Source: CAZXPG01 sp964643145
Lineage (GTDB): Bacteria > Pseudomonadota > Alphaproteobacteria > Rickettsiales > Arcanibacteraceae
DNA length: 64,000 nucleotides
NCBI GenBank assembly: GCA_964643145.1
Contig: CAZXPG010000002.1
Coordinates: forward strand, 1-64,000
Reading direction: 5' to 3'
The position numbers and the translations under genes were made by a program. The stretch's first letter is position 1; each line of letters begins with the position of its first letter. Under the pieces are notes generated by a model. The model was not told the DNA's origin, did not search any database, and saw only the letters and a list, made by a program, of their open reading frames with translations. Positions 52,215-60,945 of the stretch are shown here, one piece after another.

Positions 52215-53027
52215 GTGCACACTGTGTCTTCTTCTCCCGTTATATTCAATCGTGCGTTGCTTCGGAAATATCGTGACCGGGCGGCAGCGCGATTGTTCCA
52301 GCACCAGTTCCTGCTTGAGGAGGTGTGGGCTAATATTGCTGAGCGGTTGCAAGAATCAACCCGTGCTTTTCCCATCGTGCTGGAAATGGGTTGCCGTTTG
52401 GGGGGATGTTCCTCTTATCTAGCGCAACGGGCAGGAACGCGGTTGGTAGTGCAATCTGAGATGTCGGCGGTTATGCTGACAAAAGCACAAGGAATGCGAA
52501 TAATGGCGGAAGAAGAATATCTTCCCTTTGCGCCAGGCAGCTTTGATTTAGTTCTTAGCATTATCAACCTCCACGCCGTTAATGATCTGCCAGGCGCGTT
52601 GATCCAGTTGCGGAAAGCATTGAAGCCAGGTGGGGTGTTTATTGCAGCATTGTTGGGTGGTGATACGCTTACCGAACTTCGCCAGTCTCTTATGGCCGCT
52701 GAAATGGAGTGCGGGCGAGGGGTTACGCCACATATTTTTCCTTTTGTTGACATGAAAGATGCTGGTATGTTGATGCAGCGTGCAGGGTTTGCACTACCGG
52801 TAGCCGATAGCTATACATTAGTGGCAAGTTATGAGGGAATTACACCGCTTATGCATGATATACGTGGGATGGGTGAGGGTAATATATTGATAACAAAGAA
52901 AAACTATGGGTTATCACGCGAAGTGCTTGCCCATGCTGGATGCTATTACCAGCAGCATTTCAACCTTGATGAAGGGCGTATTCAAGCAACGTTTGAGATT
53001 ATTACTATAACAGGAATGGGTGTATGA
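52215..53027 (+). CDS. SAM-dependent methyltransferase (BioC/NDUFAF5-like)
   Basis: This 270-aa protein has a class I methyltransferase fold: a SAM loop VLEMGCRLGGCSSYLAQ (about 56-72), a motif LPFAPGSFDLVLSIINLHAV, and LRKALKPGGVFIAALLGGDTL. The group includes BioC and the complex I assembly factor NDUFAF5, which is the usual assignment in Alphaproteobacteria where it lies next to comF. Start is GTG at 52215; a GTG three codons later is equally possible. The product is cytoplasmic. Confidence 0.85.
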   Translation: MHTVSSSPVIFNRALLRKYRDRAAARLFQHQFLLEEVWANIAERLQESTRAFPIVLEMGCRLGGCSSYLAQRAGTRLVVQSEMSAVMLTKAQGMRIMAEEEYLPFAPGSFDLVLSIINLHAVNDLPGALIQLRKALKPGGVFIAALLGGDTLTELRQSLMAAEMECGRGVTPHIFPFVDMKDAGMLMQRAGFALPVADSYTLVASYEGITPLMHDIRGMGEGNILITKKNYGLSREVLAHAGCYYQQHFNLDEGRIQATFEIITITGMGV

Positions 53028-53148
53028 TGATACGTTTGTAGAGGTTGAAAATTTTATGTAAAATTATTGTAAGTGCTATTGATTTTCTCTTATTATGTGC
53101 TACAAATAGTTGATAGTTTGGGAACCTGGGAACGAAGAGAAAAGAGTT

Positions 53149-55671
53149 ATGCCTGATTCTGCATTACATACAACGAGCCGCGCTAAAGACTATGCCATGC
53201 CTGAGAAAGGGTGGGGCATGTGGGGCCATATCCAGGCCGTGGAATGGTATACAGGCTTGTTCTTTGTGGTAACGCTTGCCGTAAGTATGCTGTGCCTATA
53301 CTATGCCAAGGCTGAAAATATGATGCTTCTTGGCGGTGGGAATGCGGTATTTATCCTGTTAATTGCAATATGTTCTATCTTTTTGGTGCGTCGTAGCCGC
53401 GAACAGATGTTGGCACTTATGGAAGAGAGCCGCTATGATGCGCTTTTGGCAGGGATTGATGTTGTTGATACTGCCTTCTTTTTCATTGCTGGGAAAGAAG
53501 GGGAGTTGCTCTATACGGATGCGCGATACCGGCATTATTTTGGTGCAGCAGAAAGCAGTGCCATCCGCACGCTGGCCGATTTTTTGCAGAAAGGTGGTAT
53601 GGGCGCCGAAGATATTGCAAAACTGGAAGCGGCATTACGGCTTGGTGTGGCAGAACAGGTAAGATTTACGGTAAAAACTGCGGAAGGAACACCGCTTTCT
53701 CTGGTGTTATATATCAAAACTGTTGATATCGGGGCGGTGCTTAAATACAGTAGCAGCTTGCAGAAAGCTTATATGCTGCGAAAATGCTTTGGTGGCAGGC
53801 AAGCTTGTATAGTGGTGAAGGCTATAACAGAGGCGCATGTTAAGAATAGCCGCATGCCGTTTCTTGATAGCCTGCCGGTGCCGGTATGTGCGGTGGCTGA
53901 GGATGGTGGGTTGGCCTATAGTAACCCTGCCTTTGTCATGCAGTATGGTGAGGGTGCGCGCTGGAAGGAAGAAGACAATAGCGGTTATATACAGATACAC
54001 AAAAAGAATGGGGAAGGGGTGAGGGTATTGTCACAACCATTCTGGCAAGAAGAGGGGTGCTCATACAGATTGCTGCTACCTGCGTCGTTTAGGCAGAGTA
54101 ATGGCTGTGAAAGCCTGATGCTGGCGGATATACTTGAAAGTTGCCCAGTTGCCCAGGTTATTATCACAGAAGGTGGTGACATTATAGAGAGCAATGCCGC
54201 CTTCCGTCTTCTCACGGGGCAAGAAAATAGCACTGGGGTTGGCCAGAAATTAACCCAGAAATTAGTCCAGAAATTAACGGATAGTATCAATGAAAAAGAT
54301 CGTGCGGAGGTGAAAGCACTGATTGCTGGTGCTGTGGCGGGTGAAGAACAGCGGCCCATCGATGTGCATTTATGTGGGGAGAAAGAAGGAACAGCACGAT
54401 TTCATATTAAGCGTTTAGTCATGCCTTATGAGGGAAAAACCCAACTCATATGCCATATTGTCGATACTACCGAACAACGCAATCTAGAATTGCGCTTTGT
54501 CCATTCGCAGAAAATGCAGGCGGTGGGGCAATTGGCAGGGGGGATTGCGCATGATTTCAATAATTTATTGACGGCAATGATTGGATTTTGTGATCTATTA
54601 CTGCTCAGGCATCCCGCAGGGGATCAGTCTTTTGCAGATCTTATGCAGATTAAGCAGAATACCAATCGTGCCGCTAATTTGGTGCGGCAATTGCTAGCTT
54701 TCTCACGCAAGCAGACATTGCAGCCTGAGATACTTGATATCACCGTGGTGTTGGCAGAATTGTCCAGCTTGGTACGCCGTTTGATAGGTGAGAATATTGA
54801 GCTAAAGGTCAGTCATGGCCACGATTTGTGGCTGGTGAAGGTTGATCAGGGCCAGCTTGATCAGGTGATGATTAACCTAGCGGTGAATGCGCGTGATGCA
54901 ATGAATGGTTGTGGCATTCTTGCCATTAAAACCAGTAACATAGTGATTGAGAAAGGCCAATCACTCAGCCGTGACCTTATCCCTCCTGCGGAAGATGAGG
55001 TGATTGTACCGGGGAATTATGTGTTGATCGAAGTAATAGATACAGGTACAGGCATACCGAAAGAGATGCTGGGTAAGATTTTTGAACCATTTTTCTCTAC
55101 CAAAGAAATTGGTTCGGGTACAGGGCTTGGGCTTTCAACCGTATATGGCATTGTTAAACAGACAGGTGGCTATATTTATGTGACAAGCAAGGAGGGAGAA
55201 GGAACGGTATTTAGCATTTTTCTGCGTGGTTACGATAAATCAATCAAGGAAGAGCAGAGCCAGCAGGAGGCATTAGAAAAACCAGTAACGGCGGATTTGA
55301 CCGGCAATGGCACGATTCTTTTAGTGGAAGATGAAACGCCGGTGCGGCTTTTCAGTTCGCACGCGCTTACCAATAAAGGCTATACAGTGCTTGAGGCAAG
55401 TTCTGGGGATGTTGCCCTTAATATTATCGAAGAGCAGGGTGAGAAGATTAATGTTATTATTACTGATGTTATTATGCCGGGGATGAATGGCCCGGCAATG
55501 ATTGAACAAATAGCCGAGAAATATCCGCATATTCGCGTGATATTTATTTCAGGTTATGCCGAGGATATTTTTATTAAAACCTATGGGACAGAGCGTAAAT
55601 TTAATTTCCTGCCAAAGCCATTTACCTTAAAACAGTTGGCCAGCAAGGTGAAGGAAGTCATGAATAGCTAA
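53149..55671 (+). CDS. cckA: CckA-type hybrid sensor histidine kinase
   Basis: From ATG 53149 this 840-aa kinase starts the CckA-ChpT-CtrA phosphorelay that drives the alphaproteobacterial cell cycle. It has two N-terminal membrane helices (about residues 30-50 and 60-80), PAS-like regions to about 440, a HisKA domain with phospho-acceptor His468 in GGIAHDFNNLLTAM, an ATPase domain with VNARDAMN and GTGLGLSTVYGIVKQTGG, and a C-terminal receiver with Asp773 in IITDVIMPGMNG. Order and length match CckA. recA follows 14 bp later. The adaptor and CtrA genes are not in the window. Confidence 0.93.
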   Translation: MPDSALHTTSRAKDYAMPEKGWGMWGHIQAVEWYTGLFFVVTLAVSMLCLYYAKAENMMLLGGGNAVFILLIAICSIFLVRRSREQMLALMEESRYDALLAGIDVVDTAFFFIAGKEGELLYTDARYRHYFGAAESSAIRTLADFLQKGGMGAEDIAKLEAALRLGVAEQVRFTVKTAEGTPLSLVLYIKTVDIGAVLKYSSSLQKAYMLRKCFGGRQACIVVKAITEAHVKNSRMPFLDSLPVPVCAVAEDGGLAYSNPAFVMQYGEGARWKEEDNSGYIQIHKKNGEGVRVLSQPFWQEEGCSYRLLLPASFRQSNGCESLMLADILESCPVAQVIITEGGDIIESNAAFRLLTGQENSTGVGQKLTQKLVQKLTDSINEKDRAEVKALIAGAVAGEEQRPIDVHLCGEKEGTARFHIKRLVMPYEGKTQLICHIVDTTEQRNLELRFVHSQKMQAVGQLAGGIAHDFNNLLTAMIGFCDLLLLRHPAGDQSFADLMQIKQNTNRAANLVRQLLAFSRKQTLQPEILDITVVLAELSSLVRRLIGENIELKVSHGHDLWLVKVDQGQLDQVMINLAVNARDAMNGCGILAIKTSNIVIEKGQSLSRDLIPPAEDEVIVPGNYVLIEVIDTGTGIPKEMLGKIFEPFFSTKEIGSGTGLGLSTVYGIVKQTGGYIYVTSKEGEGTVFSIFLRGYDKSIKEEQSQQEALEKPVTADLTGNGTILLVEDETPVRLFSSHALTNKGYTVLEASSGDVALNIIEEQGEKINVIITDVIMPGMNGPAMIEQIAEKYPHIRVIFISGYAEDIFIKTYGTERKFNFLPKPFTLKQLASKVKEVMNS

Positions 55672-55685
55672 GAGAGTGCAATAGC

Positions 55686-56735
55686 ATGGATAAACAGAAA
55701 GCATTAGATACGGCACTGAGCCAGATTGAAAAAGCCTTTGGTAAAGGCTCAATTATGAAACTGGGGCAAAGGCCAGCGATAGAGGTGGATGTGATTTCTA
55801 CCGGTTCGATAGGGCTTGATATGGCACTAGGGGTGGGAGGGTTGCCACGTGGGCGTATTATTGAGATTTTTGGCCCGGAAAGTTCAGGAAAAACAACGCT
55901 TACGCTGCATGTGATTGCTGAAGCCCAGAAGAAAGGTGGCACCTGTGCATTTATTGATGCCGAACATGCGCTTGATCCGGTCTATGCCAAAAAATTAGGG
56001 GTCAATATTGATGAGTTGATTATTTCCCAGCCTGATACCGGCGAGCAGGCCTTGGAGATTACCGATACGCTGGTGCGTTCCGGTGCCATTGATGTGCTGG
56101 TGGTAGATAGTGTGGCAGCACTAGTGCCGAAAGCGGAAATTGAAGGCGAAATGGGCGATTCCCATATGGGGTTACAGGCGCGGCTGATGAGCCAGGCACT
56201 GCGTAAGTTGACCGGCTCTATTTCACGTTCTAACTGTATGATTATTTTCATTAACCAGATCCGTATGAAAATAGGGGTAGCGTTTGGCAACCCAGAAACT
56301 ACCACGGGCGGAAATGCGCTGAAGTTCTATGCATCGGTGCGTATGGATATTCGTCGTGTGGGAGCCGTGAAGGATAAGGATGAAATTACGGGTAACCAGA
56401 CACGGGTGAAGGTGGTAAAAAACAAGGTTGCGCCCCCGTTTAAAACTGTCGATTTTGAAATATTATATGGGGAAGGCATATCGCGCTTGGGAGAGATTAT
56501 TGATTTTGGGGTGAAAGCCAACATTATTGAAAAATCAGGCTCTTGGTTTTCCTATGATAATATCCGTATTGGGCAAGGCAGGGAGAATGTCCGTCACTAC
56601 TTAAAAGACAACCCGGCTATTGCCGACCGGATTGAGGCGCAGATACGTCAGACGGCTAAAGCTATTGTGGATGAGATAGCTGTAGATGAGGTGAGTGTGG
56701 CTGATGATGCGGCGGCGGCCTACCAGGATGCCTAA
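55686..56735 (+). CDS. recA: Recombinase RecA
   Basis: This 349-aa strand-exchange ATPase has Walker A GPESSGKT (63-70), the loop MGDSHMGLQARLMSQALRKL and the FINQIRMKIGVAFGNPETTTGG block. The C-terminal acidic tail (AVDEVSVADDAAAAYQDA) is usual. With only 14 bp after cckA there is no room for its own promoter with an SOS box, unless one lies inside cckA. Its stop overlaps the anmK start by 8 bp. Confidence 0.97.
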   Translation: MDKQKALDTALSQIEKAFGKGSIMKLGQRPAIEVDVISTGSIGLDMALGVGGLPRGRIIEIFGPESSGKTTLTLHVIAEAQKKGGTCAFIDAEHALDPVYAKKLGVNIDELIISQPDTGEQALEITDTLVRSGAIDVLVVDSVAALVPKAEIEGEMGDSHMGLQARLMSQALRKLTGSISRSNCMIIFINQIRMKIGVAFGNPETTTGGNALKFYASVRMDIRRVGAVKDKDEITGNQTRVKVVKNKVAPPFKTVDFEILYGEGISRLGEIIDFGVKANIIEKSGSWFSYDNIRIGQGRENVRHYLKDNPAIADRIEAQIRQTAKAIVDEIAVDEVSVADDAAAAYQDA

Positions 56736-57798
56736 ATGTGTGCAGGCTATAGGCCTGATGAGTGGAACGTCTTTAGATGGAGTGGATGCTGCGCTTATAC
56801 AAACCGATAGTGTTCATATAGTCGAGAGAGGTGCGTCACTCTCGCTACCCTATAGTGCTGAATGCAAAGCATGTTTGCGGGCACTGCTTTCTGGGCAGGG
56901 TGATATGCTGGCGGTGGAGCGTGAAATAACCCTCCATCATGTCGAGGCAGTAAAACAGCTACTCACAAAGGCAGAGCTATCGCCAGAAGCGGTGGATGTG
57001 ATAGGCTTTCATGGCCAGACGATTATGCACCGCCCGGATGAGCATATCACCTGGCAGATTGGCGATGCGGCTCTTCTTGCTGAACAGACGGCGATTAATG
57101 TGGTGGCTGATTTCAGGCGCAGGGATATGGCAGCAGGTGGGCAAGGCGCACCGCTTGTGCCCCTATATCATTCGGCACTCGCGCAGTATCTTCCTAAGCC
57201 TTTGGCAATAGTGAATATTGGCGGAGTGGCCAATGTGACCTGGCTTGGGGAAAGGGGAGAGATTCTTGCTTTTGATACCGGCCCTGGCAATGCCTTGCTT
57301 GATGATTGGGTGTTTCAGCATACTGGAAGCGATTATGATGAAATGGGTAGGTTAGCAGCCAGTGGACAGGTGCATGAAATGGTGCTTGAGCAGTTGCTTT
57401 CCTCTGCTTTTTTTGCGCGAAAACCGCCTAAATCACTCGATCGCAACAGTTTTTCTACCGATATTATGCAAGGGCTTTCTGCTGCTGATGGTGCGGCAAC
57501 CCTCACCGTGTTTACGGCAATGGCATTGCGTAAAGCAAGTGAGCATTTTCCGGCATTGCCTGAGAAATGGTTGATAACTGGTGGTGGCAGGCATAATGTC
57601 AGCTTGTTTAAGGCATTAAGGGCATTGCTGCCAGGAACGGTAGAGACTGTTGAGAAACAGGGGTGGAATGGCGATATGCTGGAGGCGGAAGCGTTTGGTT
57701 TTCTTGCTGCGCGTTCAGTAGAGGGCCTGCCGCTTAGCCTGCCCTCTACCACCGGTGCTACTCGAGCGGTAACTGGCGGCGCCTTCTATCGGGCTTAA
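56728..57798 (+). CDS. anmK: Anhydro-N-acetylmuramic acid kinase
   Basis: This 356-aa kinase phosphorylates 1,6-anhydro-MurNAc during peptidoglycan recycling. Family blocks are AIGLMSGTSLDGVDAAL, VIGFHGQTIMHRP, VNIGGVANVTWL, AFDTGPGNALLDDWV, and NGDMLEAEAFGFLAARS near the end. The ATG at 56728 fits the family N-terminus; an alternative upstream start lies further inside recA and would add a dozen residues. The 3' end overlaps the convergent hydrolase gene by 41 bp. Confidence 0.93.
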   Translation: MPKCVQAIGLMSGTSLDGVDAALIQTDSVHIVERGASLSLPYSAECKACLRALLSGQGDMLAVEREITLHHVEAVKQLLTKAELSPEAVDVIGFHGQTIMHRPDEHITWQIGDAALLAEQTAINVVADFRRRDMAAGGQGAPLVPLYHSALAQYLPKPLAIVNIGGVANVTWLGERGEILAFDTGPGNALLDDWVFQHTGSDYDEMGRLAASGQVHEMVLEQLLSSAFFARKPPKSLDRNSFSTDIMQGLSAADGAATLTVFTAMALRKASEHFPALPEKWLITGGGRHNVSLFKALRALLPGTVETVEKQGWNGDMLEAEAFGFLAARSVEGLPLSLPSTTGATRAVTGGAFYRA

Positions 57799-58456
57799 TT
57801 TTGCGTGGCTTGTTCATATCAGCCAGTTTGGTCTCAATATAATAGTCAAGCTGCGTGTTAAGATCTTCCATGGTGCTGCGGAAGAAATGATCCGCCCCAG
57901 GAATCATCTGATATTCAATGTTAGAATTGCGTTGGCGTGTTAATTTCTCGACGAGGCCACTTACAGCATCTTCAGAAACAATACTATCCTGGTCGCCTTG
58001 TACAATCAGCCCTGGTGCCGGGCAGGGAGCCAGAAAGGAAAAGTCATATTTATTCACCGGTGGGGAAATGGCAATAAAGCCACCAATTTCGGGGCGGCGC
58101 ATCAGCAGTTGCATGGCAATCCAGGCACCAAACGAAAAACCGCTCACCCAGAAAGTGGAGGCGTTGGGGTTTTGCAGTTGCAGCCAGTCAAGCGCGGAGG
58201 CGGCGTCGGTCAGTTCGCCTACGCCATTATCAAACTTCCCTTGTGACCGCCCCACACCACGGAAATTGATACGCAACACTGAAAAATCGTGGCGCACAAA
58301 AGCATGATAGAGGTTATACACCACCTTATTATTCATAGTGCCACCATGCACAGGGTGAGGGTGTAGCACCAGCGCAACCGGGGCATTTTTTTTCTCACTA
58401 TGGCTGTAACGGCCTTCAATACGTCCTTCTGGACCATTTAATATAACTTCAGGCAT
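57758..58456 (-). CDS. Alpha/beta hydrolase
   Basis: This 232-aa cytoplasmic alpha/beta hydrolase resembles the YsgA/dienelactone-hydrolase-like group common in Alphaproteobacteria. The oxyanion segment is LVLHPHPVHGGTMNNKVV, the nucleophile elbow is VSGFSFGAWIA (Ser at about residue 106), the acid lies in VQGDQDSIV and the His in GADHFF. The substrate is unknown. It is divergent from the cysE-isc operon. Confidence 0.85.
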   Translation of the reverse strand: MPEVILNGPEGRIEGRYSHSEKKNAPVALVLHPHPVHGGTMNNKVVYNLYHAFVRHDFSVLRINFRGVGRSQGKFDNGVGELTDAASALDWLQLQNPNASTFWVSGFSFGAWIAMQLLMRRPEIGGFIAISPPVNKYDFSFLAPCPAPGLIVQGDQDSIVSEDAVSGLVEKLTRQRNSNIEYQMIPGADHFFRSTMEDLNTQLDYYIETKLADMNKPRKIKPDRRRRQLPLE

Positions 58457-58505
58457 TCTTCCCCTTTAACAGACTCATGGCATTACGGCATGATTTTAGT
58501 GGATA

Positions 58506-58530
58506 ATAGTTGACTAATTTACTCAGTTAT
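58506..58530 (+). promoter_or_regulatory. IscR type 1 binding site in the isc promoter
   Basis: The 25 bp starting ATAGTTGACTAATTT match the published IscR type 1 consensus (ATASYYGACTRWWWYAGTCRRSTAT) at 23 of 25 positions by eye. TTGACT at 58510-58515 could be the -35 element and TTAATT at 58534-58539 a -10, so [2Fe-2S]-IscR bound here would block RNA polymerase, as at the E. coli iscR promoter. The encoded IscR two genes downstream would close the loop. Confidence 0.7.
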
Positions 58531-58660
58531 GAGTTAATTAACCTTAATTATGCAGGAACCATGCAATATTTGCCCTTTATTTTATTGAAACTGCACTATA
58601 ACTCGTATCTTTCGCTTCTGCAAGCGTTGATAAATGGAACGAATTAGTCTAGGAGATATT

Positions 58661-58729
58661 ATGCTAGAGCAATATTATCCTTTGTTAGGTCTAATCATCC
58701 ATGTTAAAGCATTTTCTTCAGGAAATTGA
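58661..58729 (+). CDS. Possible 22-aa leader ORF overlapping cysE
   Basis: ATG 58661, with AGGAG at 58651-58655, opens a 22-codon frame (MLEQYYPLLGLIIHVKAF...) ending at 58729. The cysE start at 58701 lies inside it in another frame and has a weaker ribosome-binding site. It could couple or attenuate cysE translation, or be chance. No homology is recognised. Confidence 0.3.
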   Translation: MLEQYYPLLGLIIHVKAFSSGN

Positions 58730-59405
58730 TTCCTTTTTTGCCCGTGATCCGGCGGCTCATTCCCGGATAGAAATTATATTATGCTATCCGGGGTTCCATG
58801 CGGTGATTTTGCACCGGCTGGCGCACTGGTTGTGGCAGCGTGAATGGCGATTGCTGGCGCGGTTTATTTCGCAAGTATCACGCTTTTTTACCGGGATAGA
58901 AATTCATCCGGGCGCAAAAGTGGGGGAGCGGTTTTTTATTGACCATGGTATGGGCGTGGTGATTGGTGAAACGGCGGTGATTGGCAATGATGTGACGCTT
59001 TATCATGGGGTTACACTGGGTGGAGTTTCATTTTCTCCAGGTATCCGCCATCCGCAGATAGGCAATAATGTAGTGATTGGTTCGGGGGCACAACTACTTG
59101 GCCCGATAAAGATTAGCGATAATGCCCGTATAGGTTCCAATGCCGTGGTAGTGCGTGATGTGCCGGAAGGGGCAACCATGGTGGGGGTGCCTGCCAGAGA
59201 GGCGAGGAATGGCAAAAAGAAAGCAGAAGCCGGGCAGAATTTCGGTGCCTATGGCACGACAGGGGGGGATATTCCTGACCCGGTGCAGCGGGCAATGGAT
59301 GTATTAATGGAAGAGACAAAACAGTTAAAGAAACGGGTGGAGGAGCTTGAGGCGCAGCAGCATATGATTGAAGCCACGGCTGAGAACTGGGAGATCCGCC
59401 CATGA
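58701..59405 (+). CDS. cysE: Serine O-acetyltransferase
   Basis: This 234-aa enzyme makes O-acetylserine, the precursor of cysteine. It has the N-terminal helical part (ILCYPGFHAVILHRLAHWL), the left-handed beta-helix (FIDHGMGVVIGETAVIGNDV, LYHGVTLGGVSF), and a short C-terminal coiled coil (VLMEETKQLKKRVEELEAQ). Leading the isc genes, it supplies cysteine for the desulfurases downstream. It overlaps iscR by 4 bp. Confidence 0.95.
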   Translation: MLKHFLQEIDSFFARDPAAHSRIEIILCYPGFHAVILHRLAHWLWQREWRLLARFISQVSRFFTGIEIHPGAKVGERFFIDHGMGVVIGETAVIGNDVTLYHGVTLGGVSFSPGIRHPQIGNNVVIGSGAQLLGPIKISDNARIGSNAVVVRDVPEGATMVGVPAREARNGKKKAEAGQNFGAYGTTGGDIPDPVQRAMDVLMEETKQLKKRVEELEAQQHMIEATAENWEIRP

Positions 59406-59824
59406 TGCTAACCACCAAAGGCCGCTATGCTGTCATGGCGATGGTGGATATTGCGGTCTATGGCAAGGAAGATAGGCCTGTGGCGCTAAGTGATATTGCG
59501 CTGCGCCAGCAGATAGCGATTTCCTATCTTGAGCAGATATTTGTGAAATTGCGTAAGGAAGGGCTGGTGCTATCGGTTCGCGGGCCAGGCGGTGGTTATA
59601 GGTTGGCAAGCCCGGCGGTAGATGTGCATATTGCGGATATTATTGCGGCGGTCGATGAGAAAATAAAAATCACTCGCTGTAAGGAAGAACATAGTTCCGG
59701 TTGTATGCAGGATAAAACCATGTGCATGACCCATGATTTATGGGAGGGCCTAGGGAACCATATTCAAGCCTATCTTCGCGCTGTTTCACTTCAGGATGTG
59801 TGTGATAGGCGGGTAGTAGGATGA
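59402..59824 (+). CDS. iscR: Rrf2 family Fe-S sensor regulator IscR
   Basis: This 140-aa Rrf2 regulator has the winged helix in residues 1-75 (TTKGRYAVMAMVDIAVYG, YLEQIFVKLRKEGLVLSVRG) and the cluster ligands Cys93, Cys101 and Cys108 with His111, matching the C-x-C-x-C...H layout of IscR. It senses Fe-S status and represses the isc operon when loaded with [2Fe-2S]. It overlaps both neighbours by 4 bp. Confidence 0.93.
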   Translation: MMLTTKGRYAVMAMVDIAVYGKEDRPVALSDIALRQQIAISYLEQIFVKLRKEGLVLSVRGPGGGYRLASPAVDVHIADIIAAVDEKIKITRCKEEHSSGCMQDKTMCMTHDLWEGLGNHIQAYLRAVSLQDVCDRRVVG

Positions 59825-60903
59825 TTTACCTGGATTATAATGCTACCGCTCCCCTAAAACCACAGGTGAAGGAAGTGATGAACAGCCTGCCGTTCCTTCC
59901 CTTTAACCCCTCTTCCGTGCATAGGTTGGGGCGGGAAGCGCGTAAGCGGCTGGAAGAAGCGCGAAACACGCTGCTTCAGGTGGTAAAAGGGGAGGGATAC
60001 CGGCTGGTATTTACGGCGTCTGGCACCGAGGCCAATAACCTTGCGCTAAAGGGATTAAAGGGCTATACCGTGCTGGCTTCTGCCGTTGAGCATATATCGG
60101 TGCTGCGAAGTGCGGAACAGCCGGTGTTGATTCCGGTGGATGGTGATGGAGTGGTAGATAAAGCAGCACTCGAACGGTTGCTTCAGGAAATGAAAGGCCC
60201 AAAGCTGGTATCGGTGATGGTTGCTGGTAATGAAACAGGCGTATTACAACCTATAGCCGAGATTGCCGCCCTTGCCAAGCACTATGGTGCATTGGTGCAT
60301 AGTGATGCGGTGCAGGGATTTGGTAAAATACCGGTTGATATGGGGCAGCTAGGGGTGGATATGCTGAGTATTTCCGCCCATAAATGTGGTGGCCCGCATG
60401 GAATTGGCGCATTGATTATGAAACGGAATGTACCGCTTTCAGCTATCATCCATGGCGGTGGGCAGGAGTTAGGTTTCCGTGCTGGAACCGAAAACCTGGC
60501 AGCGGCGGTAGGGTTTGCAGCAGCAGTGGTGGGCGCAGAAGAAATAGAGGAAGAGCAGCAGCGTTTGCTTACGCTACAGCAGCAACTTGAGGAGGCATTA
60601 CTACCAGAAGCGGTGATTTTGGGAAAGAATGCCAGAAGGCTGGCGGGCACGTCGCTGATTGCCATGCCGGGCGTATCCAGTGAAACGCAGCTGATTCACT
60701 TTGATCTGGAGGGTATTGCGCTTAGCAGTGGTTCTGCCTGCTCTTCCGGGCGTGTGACAATATCGCATGTGCTCTGTGCGATGGGAGTAGCGGAAGAATT
60801 AGCCTCATCTGTTGTCCGGGTGAGTATGGGGCGGGGCACAACGGCAACGGAGGTGAGCCGCTTTATTGCGGCATGGAAAGCATTATATACCAAAACCACG
60901 TGA
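59821..60903 (+). CDS. Cysteine desulfurase, NifS/IscS-like paralog
   Basis: This 360-aa PLP enzyme removes sulfur from cysteine. It starts MIYLDYNATAPLKPQV; the PLP lysine is Lys188 in SAHKCGGPHGIGAL and the persulfide Cys307 lies in SSGSACSSGRV. It is shorter than IscS and lies just before iscS, a tandem arrangement also known in Rickettsiales. Whether it feeds IscU or another acceptor (for example tRNA thiolation) is open. Confidence 0.9.
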   Translation: MIYLDYNATAPLKPQVKEVMNSLPFLPFNPSSVHRLGREARKRLEEARNTLLQVVKGEGYRLVFTASGTEANNLALKGLKGYTVLASAVEHISVLRSAEQPVLIPVDGDGVVDKAALERLLQEMKGPKLVSVMVAGNETGVLQPIAEIAALAKHYGALVHSDAVQGFGKIPVDMGQLGVDMLSISAHKCGGPHGIGALIMKRNVPLSAIIHGGGQELGFRAGTENLAAAVGFAAAVVGAEEIEEEQQRLLTLQQQLEEALLPEAVILGKNARRLAGTSLIAMPGVSSETQLIHFDLEGIALSSGSACSSGRVTISHVLCAMGVAEELASSVVRVSMGRGTTATEVSRFIAAWKALYTKTT

Positions 60904-60945
60904 AAACTGGTGTTAGTATATTCGTTATTATAGTCAGAGGAAACA

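Noticed and set aside
55672..55685. SOS (LexA) box before recA
   Set aside because: Only 14 bp separate cckA and recA and no LexA-type motif is visible there.
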